NCBI GenBank assembly: GCA_021397835.1
Contig: JAJFZO010000094.1
Location: forward strand, 10,206,001-10,270,000
DNA from: Moringa oleifera
Taxonomy: Eukaryota; Streptophyta; Magnoliopsida; Brassicales; Moringaceae
DNA: 64,000 nt
Direction: 5' to 3'
Position 1 is the first letter of the stretch, and each line of letters begins with the position of its first letter. The translations under genes were made by a program, and so were the position numbers. The notes beneath the pieces are model-generated. The model saw only the letters and a program-made list of their open reading frames with translations, made no database searches and was not told the origin of the DNA. Positions 1 to 11,700 of this stretch are shown one piece after another.

Positions 1-1680
1 TCTGAATTTTCTCTGCAAGCAAGCTGCTGCTAGTAATAAAATCTGCTAGTCACACGTGACAATTTAATATAAGCTTTAAATCTAAAGTCGCCATTTGAAA
101 GGAGGCAAATAGCCCAATATCAAGGAGATCCAATAGAGATAAGGAAGTCGCGAAGCTGATAGTTTCATCATACCACTTTGGATATCCAACTAAATCAATA
201 AATATTTAAGAGGTGAAGTGGTGCAAAAAATAAATTTATGGATAACGCTTGTAAATTATGAGAATCTTTCCAATTATCTTGAGTTTTTAAAACTATTATG
301 ATATACGATAATTTAATAAAATAAATAGTTAATTTTTTTGTATTTTATATTAATATAATAAACTATAAAAATATTTTTATATAAAAATTCAATCAAAAAT
401 AAATAAAAAATCTTAATTCAATAACGAAATAATAAAGTTTAAAAGTTCACAGGAGTTAACAGGGGAGGGATTATATATTGTGATGAATTTTTTGGTTTTT
501 TTGATAGCTTAGATGTGATAAGTGACACCGTATTTACAGGAGACCGGTTGGGATTTTTTTTTAATTAATTTGATGATGGTTATGATCTAATTAAAAAAAT
601 TAACAAATATTAATATATTTCACTTAAAATTTAAATATTAATTATAAAATATTTTGCCAAATGGATTTTTTAGGATATGAGTCTTTAAAAAAATTAAGAT
701 TAATTTTACAAAACTTGTATATAAATCAAATTTTAATATTCAAAAAATGATATTACGTATCTTAAAATAACAAAAAATAATGAAAGAACTCTGAAAGCTT
801 AACATCATTAAAAATTAAAATTAAGGTGAAGGATTTTTTTTTTTAATTTTCAAAAAATGCTATCTGTAAAACTGATCAAACAGCATACTTTTTTTTTTCT
901 TTCTTTGTTTCTCTGCAAAGATTTCATCGTTTTTCTCTTCTTCTATTTTTCACTTAAATCATGAATTTTTCACATTCAAAAAAATTTAAAATAAAAAAGA
1001 AATTTACTTTAAAATTTCATAGTTTTCGTTCATTAAATTTTAATTATCAAAATTAACATTGTTATGAAATATTAAGTAAAAATTCATTTAAATTATATGT
1101 AAAACTTAAAATTTATTTGAATTAAATATAAAAAATTTGTAAACTTTTATCTAAAAATTAAACAAATTTAACTAACCATATGCATTGATAGTCGGAGGAG
1201 TCCGTAATACTATATACGCATATGAGGATGCTTTTTGCTTGTTGATTGCCATATTATATAACTTATAATAGATTTGCTTATATAGCAATACATATTATCC
1301 TCTCGATAATTAAGTAATATAAGTTGGGATAATTTAAAAAAATTAAGACCGCCAAATTGGAATTTCATTGTTGAAATATTATTCAAATTAGAGTAATTTC
1401 AACCCCTTGAAAATGTAACAAAGTCAAAACTTTTGAACTATCTTTCCATTTTTGGCATCCTATTCAGTTGGGACAAGATTGTCTTTACACCCATGTGATG
1501 CGGAGATACCCGGAAACTTTTAATTATATTATGAAATTACCAAATTACCCTTAAATTTTACAGTGCTAAAATAATTTAATTGAGCTGAATCACATTCCCA
1601 AACCTGTTTTAATGTTCTATATGATATTGCATATTTTTTAATAAAATCATTAAGAAAAAAAAACTCTGAATTCCAGTGTT
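1..1680. other. AT-rich intergenic DNA, no gene seen
   Basis: The stretch is dominated by A and T runs with stops in every frame. I see no splice-bounded coding block, RNA gene or clear repeat boundary. It precedes the duplicated promoter region of the first EP1-like gene. Confidence 0.6.
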
Positions 1681-1719
1681 GGTAGGAGGCTGCCATGGGA
1701 GAGCTTTACAGACAGGATA

Positions 1720-2816
1720 CATTCTAGAATGGTGTAGAAATGCTGCGGAATGGTACAGGAGCCGAGGAGTCAACAGGGGAGGCTCGGTCTGGATAAGATG
1801 GTCGCCTGAGCACTCCCTGTGCGGCCAACCTGTCTAGTAACAATATTGGAAGACAATAATGGAACACTTTAGGACCCATTTGTCGCTGCAACCATTTCTT
1901 CTGCTGCTTGCCATCTTCCAAATCATTTTAACTCAAACTTTTCCAATTTTACTAATAAATTAATAAGTGGATAACGTTCACTGTCACATAGCATCTCCTT
2001 TTTGCATTATTTGTCTTTGATTTGGACAGAATATGCCTAACTCTGTAAGCAATTAAGCATGAAAACTTGCATTTTTTCTTTGAGGAAAACATAAAAAGGT
2101 TAAAATAAAATTAATAAAAATAAAAAAAAAGTTGAGCTTGAAGTTCTTGCAAATTTATTAAAACTTAATATTCTTTGAATAAATTAAGAAATTTGACATA
2201 AGTAATCAAAAAGCAGCGAAAGTAAATTAAGAAACAATATAATATATTTGGCTGAAAAACCAAGAGCGCACTTACTAATAAATAAAGCCACCAAGAAAGA
2301 CTCAGAGCTGCAAGCCGGCGGCCCTGCTTATTATTTCTTTTATTTAAAAAAAGAAAAAGAAACAAATAAAATTATAGTTTTAAAATTATATACAGATATG
2401 AGATAATGCCATATGCAATTATTATGAGGAGACAGCAAATTATTTATATAAATTATGAAAATTATGCAATGGATTTATACTTGTGTTATTAACTTATTAT
2501 TGTGTTAATTTTAATCATCATTCAAAGCTTTTACTAATTAAAATATAGATTAAAAACTTTATAATAAAGTAAAAAAATATACATTATATGGAAAACCAAC
2601 CTGTTATAATAATTAATAATGACAGAGGGTCTTTTTTCAAAATTAATTTTCGGGTCAAATCAATTTGGTGAAACAATTGGTACAGTAATCCATGAAGCAG
2701 GGTATTCAAACACCCGATTGGTTGACCAGATCCGAATAGTGCCTTCTTTGCTCGCTATAAATACAGCCATGCGTGGTTGCTTTTACATCAACCCACAATT
2801 ATTAACGAGAAACAAA
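1720..2816 (+). promoter_or_regulatory. Upstream region of EP1-like copy 1, duplicated upstream of copy 2
   Basis: Blocks of this region recur, diverged, at about 6560-7449. Examples are the stretch around 1784-1810 (compare 6636-6660) and the one around 1850-1925 (compare 6705-6795). A TATAAATA box lies at 2756-2763, about 55 bases before the chosen ATG at 2817. The spacing suits a short plant leader. By eye the two upstream regions are roughly four-fifths identical near the gene and less further out, much less alike than the genes they serve. Confidence 0.6.
2756..2763 (+). promoter_or_regulatory. TATA box of EP1-like copy 1
   Basis: The octamer TATAAATA sits 54 bases before the ATG at 2817 and is conserved in copy 2 at 7389-7396. 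It lies inside the open frame that runs upstream of 2817, which argues that the upstream extension (from 2619) is not translated. Confidence 0.65.
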
Positions 2817-4145
2817 ATGTCTTCTTCCTCTCGTTTCGCTGTCTCCTTGCTTTGTCTGATCTTCCTTCTGCCACTCCTTTCTTCCTTTGCTGAAGCTACT
2901 GTTCCTCCATCTGAGAGATTCCAGTATGTCAACGAAGGGGAATTCGGGCCTTACATTGTTGAGTATGACGCAAGCTACCGTGTTTTAGACCCTTTCAATG
3001 CGCCATTTCAGCTTTGCTTTTACAACACTACCCCTGATGCCTTTACCCTCGCTCTGCGTATGGGGACCAGGCGATCTGAGTCTCTCATGCGGTGGGTTTG
3101 GGAAGCTAATAGAGGTAAACCTGTTCGTGAAAATGCCACCCTCACGCTTGGTGCTGATGGCAATCTTGTCTTGGCCGATGCCGACGGCACCATTGCCTGG
3201 CAAACCAACACCACCAACAAGGGTGTGGTGGGCTTCAAGGTGCTCTCCAACGGCAACATGGTGCTTCATGACGCCAAGGGAAATTTTGTTTGGCAGAGCT
3301 TTGATTACCCAACTGATACCCTGTTGGTGGGTCAGTCTCTTCGGGTGGGAGGTCCAGCCAAGCTCGTCAGCCGGGAATCAGAGACGAACAACGTAGATGG
3401 AGCTTATAGCTTGGTGGTCGAACCCAAAAGAGTGGCTATGTACTACAAAAGCCCCAACTCCCGGAAACCTCTTGTCTACTTCACCTCTTCTGTCTGGTTC
3501 AGTTCCAGGCAGGGCAACTTAGAGAAGGTGACATTTAACTGTACCCCAGACACCGATGAGGCTTTTGCTTATGACTTAACTCTTGATCTCACAGTAGCTA
3601 GGTCCCAACCGAGTGGCAGTCTCATACTTGCAAGGCCCAAATACAATAGCACGCTCTCATATCTCAGGCTGGGAATAGATGGAAACCTGAAGCTCTTCAC
3701 TTACTCAGACAAGGTTGATGGGGGCGCATGGGAAGAGACCTTCACCCTCTTCGACAGAGACTCATCATGGGCAACCGAGTGCCAGTTGCCTGAGAGGTGT
3801 GGGAAGTTTGGTCTCTGTGAGGACAACCAATGCGTTGCTTGCCCATCTCCCAGTGGGTTACTGGGATGGAGCAAGAACTGCGAAGCCAAGAAGATAACTT
3901 CTTGTGGGGTGAATGACTTCTACTACTACAAACTTGAAGGAGTTGATCATTTCATGAGCAAATACAACAAGGGAGATGGACCCATGAAGGAGGGTGAGTG
4001 CGGTAACAAATGCAGTAAGGACTGCAAGTGCTTGGGTTACTTCTACAACACGGCCACATCAAGATGCTGGATTGCTTATGATCTCCAAACCCTGGACAAG
4101 GTCTCCAATTCCACACACTTGGGTTATATAAAGGTACCCAAATAA
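2817..4145 (+). CDS. EP1-like secreted glycoprotein (bulb-lectin domain), copy 1
   Basis: Intronless gene for 442 aa, the usual size of EP1-like proteins (epidermis-specific secreted glycoprotein, curculin-like lectin family). Residues 1-27 form a signal peptide (hydrophobic SLLCLIFLLPLL, cleavage after AEA). A bulb-type mannose-binding-lectin-like region follows at about 50-175 with two degenerate QxDxNxVxY-type motifs (LGADGNLVLAD and VLSNGNMVLHD). The C-terminal third is cysteine-rich and PAN/S-locus-like (cysteines in CGKFGLC, CGNKCSKDCKC). Several N-glycosylation sites occur (NTT, NAT, NCT, NST). The protein is probably in the cell wall or apoplast; family members are linked to epidermis and wall, and sugar binding is often lost. 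The start is MSSSSRF because it follows a TATA box at the right distance and opens a good signal peptide; the frame is open back to 2619 but crosses the TATA box. Copy 2 at 7450 differs by about five residues and one codon. Confidence 0.9.
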   Translation: MSSSSRFAVSLLCLIFLLPLLSSFAEATVPPSERFQYVNEGEFGPYIVEYDASYRVLDPFNAPFQLCFYNTTPDAFTLALRMGTRRSESLMRWVWEANRGKPVRENATLTLGADGNLVLADADGTIAWQTNTTNKGVVGFKVLSNGNMVLHDAKGNFVWQSFDYPTDTLLVGQSLRVGGPAKLVSRESETNNVDGAYSLVVEPKRVAMYYKSPNSRKPLVYFTSSVWFSSRQGNLEKVTFNCTPDTDEAFAYDLTLDLTVARSQPSGSLILARPKYNSTLSYLRLGIDGNLKLFTYSDKVDGGAWEETFTLFDRDSSWATECQLPERCGKFGLCEDNQCVACPSPSGLLGWSKNCEAKKITSCGVNDFYYYKLEGVDHFMSKYNKGDGPMKEGECGNKCSKDCKCLGYFYNTATSRCWIAYDLQTLDKVSNSTHLGYIKVPK

Positions 4146-4290
4146 GAATAACAGCTAGCTGAGAACTGGCTTTGAATAATGACAGATTGCAGCCATGTTT
4201 AATTATTTTGATATTATCATCATCTGCAGGGTTTTACTGTTGTTCTTTGTATTTGGGATTTCTGATTTTGTGTATTCGTTTTGTATTATT
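4146..4290 (+). other. 3' untranslated region of EP1-like copy 1
   Basis: From the stop codon to about 4278 this matches the region after copy 2 (8776-8898) almost base for base, then similarity drops sharply. A possible poly(A) signal, aataaa, lies near 4335. Confidence 0.5.
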
Positions 4291-5480
4291 ATGTTGGGTT
4301 GAGTTTGTTTGAATTGTCTATGCAACCTTCAAGTAATAAAGTCTGTTCATTGAATCGACCACAAATTCACCATTGCCATGTACAATTAAGCTGTCCAGCT
4401 TCCTCCAACACTTTCCAGACATCATATACTGATGACGATAAAAGAAAAACTCATATAAAGAGACACGGAATAACTAAAAAAAACTGCTGTAGCCAAGGAA
4501 AAGTTATTTCCTTCCAAAATACAAGTCAGGTAATTTGATATTATTATTTTTCAATTTGTCAAATTTGTATAAATTGTAATTGAGTTACTGATCAAAAGTG
4601 TAGCGGACTAAGGCCATTGCTAAATTGAAGAGTAAAAATCAAATTGTCCTGATTTATAAGCTTGTGAGAAAAATCAACAAGAATCAACTTTGAAATTATC
4701 TAAAAAACTGCTCAAAATTTGTAAGAGAAAACCACAACATGGATTAATCTTTAAATTAATCTAAAAAACTGCTTAAAATAAAAAAATCAATTATATTTTT
4801 TTAACATTTGTGACTAAAACTACCCGAAAACATTAAAAGAATAAAAAACTCAAAAAACATGGTAGCACACTATTCTTATCTCTCATCTTTCTCATCCAAA
4901 AGCACAAAACAGATTTTCTCTAAGATTTGGGACGGACCAACTATCACAATAGAGAAGATATGACAAGGATAAATGCTTACTTTTGGGTTGCATTGTAATA
5001 AAAAATTGTCATGCTCTTTCATCAATGTCTCTAGATAACTGCTGTGGTTGCTTTTCTTTGAAGATATTTGTTATCTCTCCTCAAGCTCAGTGTATTTCAA
5101 TCTGAATCTCAGGCATTTGTCTTCGTAAATATAGTTTGTGAAGACCTAATATGTTATTATCTTCAATAACTTGTAAAATATAACTAAATTAGGTTGAGTC
5201 TCAAAGCCATAAAGTACGACTAGAATGATATCTTATAATGATGCCATTCGAACATAATTTTTCACTACTTTTATCAATGGATTTTTGGGTCCTTGAACAC
5301 TTAGGTTTCAGTCCTTAAATTAGTTAGTGGTACTTTCTCATCACTGCTTGATAGAGAGGACACTAGAGGCCTTTAAGCCTCTCAATCCTTTGAATAAATG
5401 ATTAGTAAATAAAAGTACTATGGTAGTATGCTGAGTTGATTAAGTACCTCATTGTTTATTCATTAACTTCAAATCTCCAA
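4290..5480. other. Spacer between EP1-like copies, no gene seen
   Basis: No coding block with splice sites or family resemblance was found. The stretch leads into the gag remnant at about 5500 and may include untranslated or LTR sequence of the same element, but I could not identify repeated ends. Confidence 0.4.
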
Positions 5481-5499
5481 CTCTATCTAGGAGCTCTTT

Positions 5500-6260
5500 C
5501 TCTTTAGTCTTTGTTTGGTTTTTTCCTTTCTTTCTTTCTCCTTCTCTTTCCATTTGGCATTCCTCTAAGAGATTTTTTGGATTCATCCTCTACTTTTTGT
5601 TTGACGCTGGTCAAGCCCCACAATTGCCACTGAGTCGCTAGCTTTCTCTGATTCTCCTCTTCCTTGTTGATGTACTTTTTAACTTTAAACAATAGCTCAT
5701 TCACTTGTTTTTCTACTTAGTGCTTTGTGAACTAAACTAGCCAAAATCTCTTCCTTCTTAGCTAACATCGCCACTGACTAATTCATCTCTTTTATCTCCA
5801 GTGACTCGATTCTAATCCCTTTGAACAAATACATGCAGAGGCTCCTCGAGTTGTTGCTTGATGTGAAACAAAGTCTGATGTATCTTGCTTCTTCACTAGA
5901 CTGCTGGCAAACATTCTTAAGAACGTTTGAATGTCTCCAAGCAATGGTTTTCCGTTTTGCATTAAATCCTTATTGTCTACCAAAATGATAGGAAAGTTCT
6001 GCTTTTGATTGCATCCCACAAACATTGTAAGTGCACTACCCTCCTGAAGCACTCCAGATGATCCTTAGGATCATTCTCATCATCAAATGTTTTGATTTGT
6101 AAGACCATGCTGTGCGTGAGGGGAGCTGCAAGAATCTCTTGTGTCAGCGTATACCGTGTGGCTAGCTTATAATTCAACATTGTTAAGTTGCCATACTTTA
6201 AGTATTTTAGTTATTTCTTCATCTCTCCTGTCTCCTTATTCTGATGGTGGGAGGTGAACA
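5500..6260 (-). mobile_element. Decayed Ty3/gypsy retrotransposon gag fragment
   Basis: Read on the minus strand, the fragment shows in order: a block like the gag start (EILAAPLT at about 6135-6110, then FDDENDPKDHLECFR), a middle block (FASSLVKKQDTSDF near 5915-5875, then a shifted frame giving IKQQLEEPLHVFVQR), and a last block (ELLFKVKKYINKEEE near 5700-5655) ahead of a lysine/arginine-rich tail. This is the order of domains in plant Ty3/gypsy Gag. The blocks lie in different frames and are cut by stops, so the copy is dead. No protease, reverse transcriptase or integrase region follows, and LTRs were not found. It lies inside the spacer of the tandem duplication and is absent after copy 2. 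Confidence 0.6.
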
Positions 6261-6559
6261 AACGCTCGTTCACTGTCCTTTTTCCTTTGAGGAATCGCGC
6301 TAGTAGTGTAATTGTTTTGCTCGACCTCACCAATCGCCTCGTGCATCTCGAGGACTAGAAGTTAAATACCAACAGTATTTATGTTTATGTCTCATCATTG
6401 CGTTTATTTATTTTATTTTTATAATAAATATTTAATATATAAAAATCAAAACAGGAATTTTAAATATATTTAATTAAACTCAGGTGTTCTTAAAATTAAA
6501 CTCATATTTTTTAAAATAAGAAAAACAAAAACGGAAAGTTTTGAATGAGGACTCTAGAG

Positions 6560-7449
6560 TTCTGGAATGATGTTGACGGTGTAATCCAGGAGTACAAAAG
6601 TCAAAAGAGGCAGGGGGCGCCTTTGTTCTGGATAAGATGATTGCCTGAAGATAGAGAGAGAGGTGAGCCCCGCCACCTTTCTTTTCTTACATTACTTAAA
6701 TCATATTAGAAGACATTAATGGAGTAATTAGGCCCCATTTCATGGTCAAGTTGCTGCGTCCATTTCTTCTGCTGCCTGCATTCTTCCAAATTAATTAACC
6801 CAACAAATTCTATCAGACAATTTAAAAAAAAAAAAATGAAAAACAAAGCTGTAAAGCAAAAGGACACAACTTCAAGCAATTGGGCTACCAAAGCAAACCC
6901 ACTCACTAAATACAGCCACCCAAAAGGACTAATAGCCGCCAACCTGGCGGCCTTGCTTCTTACTTTCCTAAATTTTTACCCGTTTTATAATTAAACCCCA
7001 ATATTAGATAATACTACAAAAAGCAATTATTATGAAAAGACAATCAATTATTAATATAAACCAGCAAAAGTATATAATATATCTATGCAGGTGTTATTAT
7101 TGCATTAACTTTACTCATTATAATCTCAAGCTTTTTCTAATTAACAATATAGATTAAAAACTTTATAATAAAGTCAAAAATATATACATTTACGTTTTCA
7201 CCCATAAAATATATACGTTATATTGAAAACCAACCTGTCATAATAATTAATAAGGCAGATGGTCTTTTTTCAACAATTATTTTGTGGTCAAACCAAAATC
7301 GCAAAACTGCTGGCACAGTAATGCATGAACCAGTACATTCAAAGGCCTGGTTCGTTGACTAGATCCGAACACTGCCTTCTTTGCTCCCTATAAATACGGC
7401 CATGCACGGTTGCTATTACATCAACCCAGAATTATTAACAAGAAATAAA
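6560..7449 (+). promoter_or_regulatory. Upstream region of EP1-like copy 2
   Basis: Diverged duplicate of about 1720-2816. The last 200 bases align well with copy 1 apart from substitutions and small indels, including the TATA box at 7389-7396. The upstream reading frame that is open in copy 1 is interrupted here, supporting a non-coding nature in both. Confidence 0.6.
7389..7396 (+). promoter_or_regulatory. TATA box of EP1-like copy 2
   Basis: TATAAATA lies 54 bases before the ATG at 7450, in the same position as in copy 1. Confidence 0.65.
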
Positions 7450-8775
7450 ATGTCTTCTTCCTCTCGTTTTGCTGTCTCCTTGCTTTGTCTCTTCCTTCTG
7501 CCACTCCTTTCTTCCTTTGCTGAAGCTACTGTTCCTCCATCTGAGAGATTCCAGTATGTCAACGAAGGGGAATTCGGGCCTTACATTGTTGAGTATGACG
7601 CAAGCTACCGTGTTTTAGACCCCTTCAATGCGCCATTTCAGCTTTGCTTTTACAACACTACCCCTGATGCCTTTACCTTGGCTCTGCGTATGGGGACCAG
7701 GCGATCTGAGTCTCTCATGCGGTGGGTTTGGGAAGCTAATAGAGGCAAACCTGTCCGTGAAAATGCCACCCTCACGCTTGGTGCTGATGGCAATCTTGTC
7801 TTGGCCGATGCCGACGGCACTATTGCCTGGCAAACCAACACCACCAACAAGGGTGTGGTGGGCTTCAAGGTGCTCTCCAACGGCAACATGGTGCTTCATG
7901 ACGCCAAGGGAAATTTTGTTTGGCAGAGCTTTGATTACCCAACTGATACCCTCTTGGTGGGTCAGTCTCTTTGGGTGGGAGGTCCAGCCAAGCTCGTCAG
8001 CCGGGCATCAGAGACGAACAACGTAGATGGAGCTTATAGCTTGGTGGTGGAGCCCAAAAGAGTGGCTATGTACTACAAAAGCTCCAACTCCCGGAAACCT
8101 CTTGTCTACTTCACCTCTTCTGTCTGGTTCAGTTCCGGGCAGGGCAACTTAGAGAAGGTGACATTTAACTGTACCCCAGACACCGATGAGGCTTTTGCTT
8201 ATGACTTAACTCTTGATCTCACAGTAGCTAGGTCCCAACCGAGTGGCAGTCTCATACTTGCAAGGCCCAAATACAATAGCACGCTCTCATATCTCAGGCT
8301 GGGAATAGATGGAAACCTGAAGCTCTTCACTTACTCAGACAAGGTTGATTGGGGCGCATGGGAAGAGACCTTCACCCTCTTCGACAGAGACTCATCATGG
8401 GCAACCGAGTGCCAGTTGCCTGAGAGGTGTGGGAAGTTTGGTCTCTGTGAGGACAACCAATGCGTTGCTTGCCCATCTCCCAGTGGGTTACTGGGATGGA
8501 GCAAGAACTGCGAAGCCAAGAAGATAACTTCTTGTGGGGTGAATGACTTCTACTACTACAAACTTGAAGGAGTTGATCATTTCATGAGCAAATACAACAA
8601 GGGAGATGGACCCATGAAGGAGGGTGAGTGTGGTAACAAATGCAGTAAGGACTGCAAGTGCTTGGGTTACTTCTACAACACGGCCACATCAAGATGCTGG
8701 ATTGCTTATGATCTCCAAACCCTGGACAAGGTCTCCAATTCCACACACTTGGGTTATATAAAGGTACCCAAATAA
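7450..8775 (+). CDS. EP1-like secreted glycoprotein (bulb-lectin domain), copy 2
   Basis: Intronless, 441 aa, tandem paralogue of the gene at 2817. Same architecture: signal peptide (1-26, one leucine/isoleucine codon shorter), bulb-lectin-like region, cysteine-rich PAN/S-locus-like C-terminus. Differences from copy 1 that I can read: loss of one codon in the signal peptide, Arg to Trp in the segment after VGQSL, Glu to Ala, Pro to Ser and Arg to Gly further on, and Gly to Trp after KVD. There are also roughly ten silent changes, so about 98-99% DNA identity by eye. Both copies look functional. Identity continues about 120 bases past the stop and then ends. Confidence 0.9.
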   Translation: MSSSSRFAVSLLCLFLLPLLSSFAEATVPPSERFQYVNEGEFGPYIVEYDASYRVLDPFNAPFQLCFYNTTPDAFTLALRMGTRRSESLMRWVWEANRGKPVRENATLTLGADGNLVLADADGTIAWQTNTTNKGVVGFKVLSNGNMVLHDAKGNFVWQSFDYPTDTLLVGQSLWVGGPAKLVSRASETNNVDGAYSLVVEPKRVAMYYKSSNSRKPLVYFTSSVWFSSGQGNLEKVTFNCTPDTDEAFAYDLTLDLTVARSQPSGSLILARPKYNSTLSYLRLGIDGNLKLFTYSDKVDWGAWEETFTLFDRDSSWATECQLPERCGKFGLCEDNQCVACPSPSGLLGWSKNCEAKKITSCGVNDFYYYKLEGVDHFMSKYNKGDGPMKEGECGNKCSKDCKCLGYFYNTATSRCWIAYDLQTLDKVSNSTHLGYIKVPK

Positions 8776-11700
8776 GAATAACAGCTAGCTGAGAACTGGC
8801 TTTGAATAATGACAGATTGCAGCCATGTTTAATTATTTTGATATTATCATCATCTGCAGGGTTTTACTGTTGTTCTTTGTATTTGGGATTTCTGATTTTT
8901 TTTTTATTGGGTATTGTTGTCTTCCATTGCTTTAGTTTGTCTCCGATTATTCAATGCAACCTTACTAGTAATGAAATTCTGCATTAATTGATGACCACAA
9001 AAGTGGTCTTTATTTGTGAAAATAACTTATATCTTATGAATATTAAATGTATCTTTTAATTTTTACAGAATATCATGAGTACTGTATCTCCCAAATAATC
9101 AAATACTATATAGCATTAATTTTATATCCTTTTTTGGTCCTGTGGGCATAAAGATTTTAAAGTCAAATGCTGCCCACCTTCCTATCCATATCATGGATTA
9201 TGATTAATTTCCTATCAATCTGATAGATGTTGATCTATTAAAAAAGATACTAATAAGTGAATTAAATTTAATAAAAAAACAATAATTGTAATTTTATTTA
9301 TACTATATTAATCTAATACTTTTTTAAATAAATATTTCATATTAATTCAATCGAAAGAAGATCTCATCCATGTCTTATACATGACACAGTATTATACACG
9401 CTGATGCCATATATTTATTTTATCTTCTTTATGCCATAAAAGCTGTGGTTCTGGCATAGAGCTAGAGCTATATAAGGCCGAATAAGGAAACATTAAGATA
9501 TTGAAATCGAATTATTCTTGTCGGATTGTTGTCTGACTTATAACAATATTGTATTTGCTGCATTCTTGTGGCCCTAATGAATAAACTGCAAATTGCAAAT
9601 CTGCCTAGATTTTGGCAGCTTTTAGAATAATTAAATTTGTGCAATAATCAATCCCCCAGCCCAATTTGTTGAATAGAGGCCCAAGACCTCCACTAGATTG
9701 CTGATCCACTAAGCCCTCTTGATTGACAACAAGGAAGGGGGCCTATTGCATAAATGGACCTAAACAATATAAATGAAACGAAAATAAAAACCAAACTGGA
9801 TTTTAATGGTGAGAGTGTACAGTGACTACGTATCTGAATTATGAGTTGAGTTTTTAAATAAAAAATTATAAAATATTTTAATATTTATAATATTGATAAA
9901 AAAATTTAATCATTTAATTTATTAATTTATTATATATTATAATTTTATTAAAAATGTAATAAATTTAAATTATAAAAAATAATAATAATATTTTACGTCA
10001 GCACCAAGATTGGCCTTCTGCTTGGGCGTCCATTGTCAACAGAGCCTAACTAATAGCGACCGTATATTCATTTACTCCGTGTCTCCCTCTGTCTCCTCCG
10101 ATCCCCATAGTCAAAACTGCCTCCCTGCATGTGACATGCTCCAAAATAAGTGGATCTGCACTCACCTTTTTTTTGGTTTCTGCTTCTTTCAACTGCTAAT
10201 ATAATTTGGTGACCCATAAATGGATAAAAATTTTGTTAATTTTGTTAATTATTATTAATTTATGATTTTATTTAACTATAATATACATTTTCAAAAGTAT
10301 AATATAAAAATAAAATTATGTTTAAATTTATATTTTTTTAAAATTATGAAAGATGTTATTTTAATTTTAATAAAATATTATTTGAAAAAATATATGATAC
10401 AAAATTAAAAACATGTTTAATTTCATATTATTTTTAAATTAACAACTATGTAAATTTCAATTGAGTTGAAATCATTAAAAAAAAAAGAAGAATGATATCT
10501 TTGATTTTGTTATTATAGTTTTTTCAAGGTTTAGGGATCCGTGTTCATTTTTTTATATTTTCTTATCTAATTACATTAAACTTAAATATTTGAATATTTA
10601 TTTATTATTTATTTAATTTTTATAAATATTATTGGAGATATCGTTTGATCGGTTTATACAAATTTTTAGCACACAAAACTATTAATGCGCTTTGATAATT
10701 ACTTTTTAATCATATAGTTTGGCTTAAATAATATAAATTATATTAAATCATACTATCAAATATAATACAATTTAATACGATTTGGTTTATTAATATATTT
10801 TAAAAATAAATAGTAAATAATATCAACTTATTATAAATTAAAAAAATTAAACACTAATAATAATTATTTTAAATTTTTAAAATTTTTAGTATTTAAAATT
10901 GATTAAATTTATTTTTTTTGTGAATGAGAGGTAACCTGATAAACTGTATACAAAAAAGTAAAAAATGACAATAATAATATGATAAGTTTAAGAGTTTATA
11001 ACTTTTATTATATAATAAATTAAGTTTTTTTTGTAAAAAAAATTTACATAAGAATTATTTGAACTCAAGTTTTTAAAAAATAATAAAAATTAAATTTATA
11101 TTAAACACAATGCCATTTGATTTTAAATCTAATTGTTTATTTTAAAAAATAAATTATATTAATGTGATTTGTATTTCTTAAATTATTTTAAATTATTAAT
11201 TTAAACAATTCCATATTTTAATTTGATGTGATTTAATTTCAAAAATTTTTCAGGGCAATGCCTTTGTAAAGACTATTACACTTTGAAAAATCAAATGACA
11301 TATTAAATATGAAATTAGGTGACTGAAACTTAATTAATTATCACGAATGTAAGCATGCCCTTAAAGCTCATATCGTTGTTGCATGCCGTCAATGATTTAA
11401 TTTTTCTCAAATTATTTTATTATAGAGAGATGATAAGTCATGTTTGGCCGATTAAGTAATACCCAATAATTGGTCCGACTTATCTCACTCCCAATCAATA
11501 ATGCTTAAAAACAATGGCTCTAAATACATTTCATGCCAAATTATTGAAGTCAAACTACTTGAATATTAATCACAATAAGTAAGATCAAATAACATTACCA
11601 CATGTCCACTTACCAATGGTACTAAAAATTGGTACATTATTATTTCAATCAAAACTTTGGGTTATTTATTTATTTTTCGTGTCATGTGAACCCGTCACCC

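Noticed and set aside
1174..1191. Eighteen-base identity (aaccatatgcattgatag) with 61537-61554
   Set aside because: Flanks are unrelated, and a chance match of this length is not surprising in AT-rich DNA of this size.
2619..2816. Amino-terminal extension of EP1-like copy 1 by 66 residues
   Set aside because: It spans the TATA box and is not preserved upstream of copy 2; the internal Met at 2817 opens a good signal peptide.
2985..3396. Open frames overlapping the EP1-like genes on both strands
   Set aside because: They mirror the codon bias of the real frame, recur identically in copy 2 and resemble nothing known.
10010..10204. 64-codon open frame in the 9-13.8 kb spacer
   Set aside because: No family resemblance, no splice context, and such frames are expected by chance.
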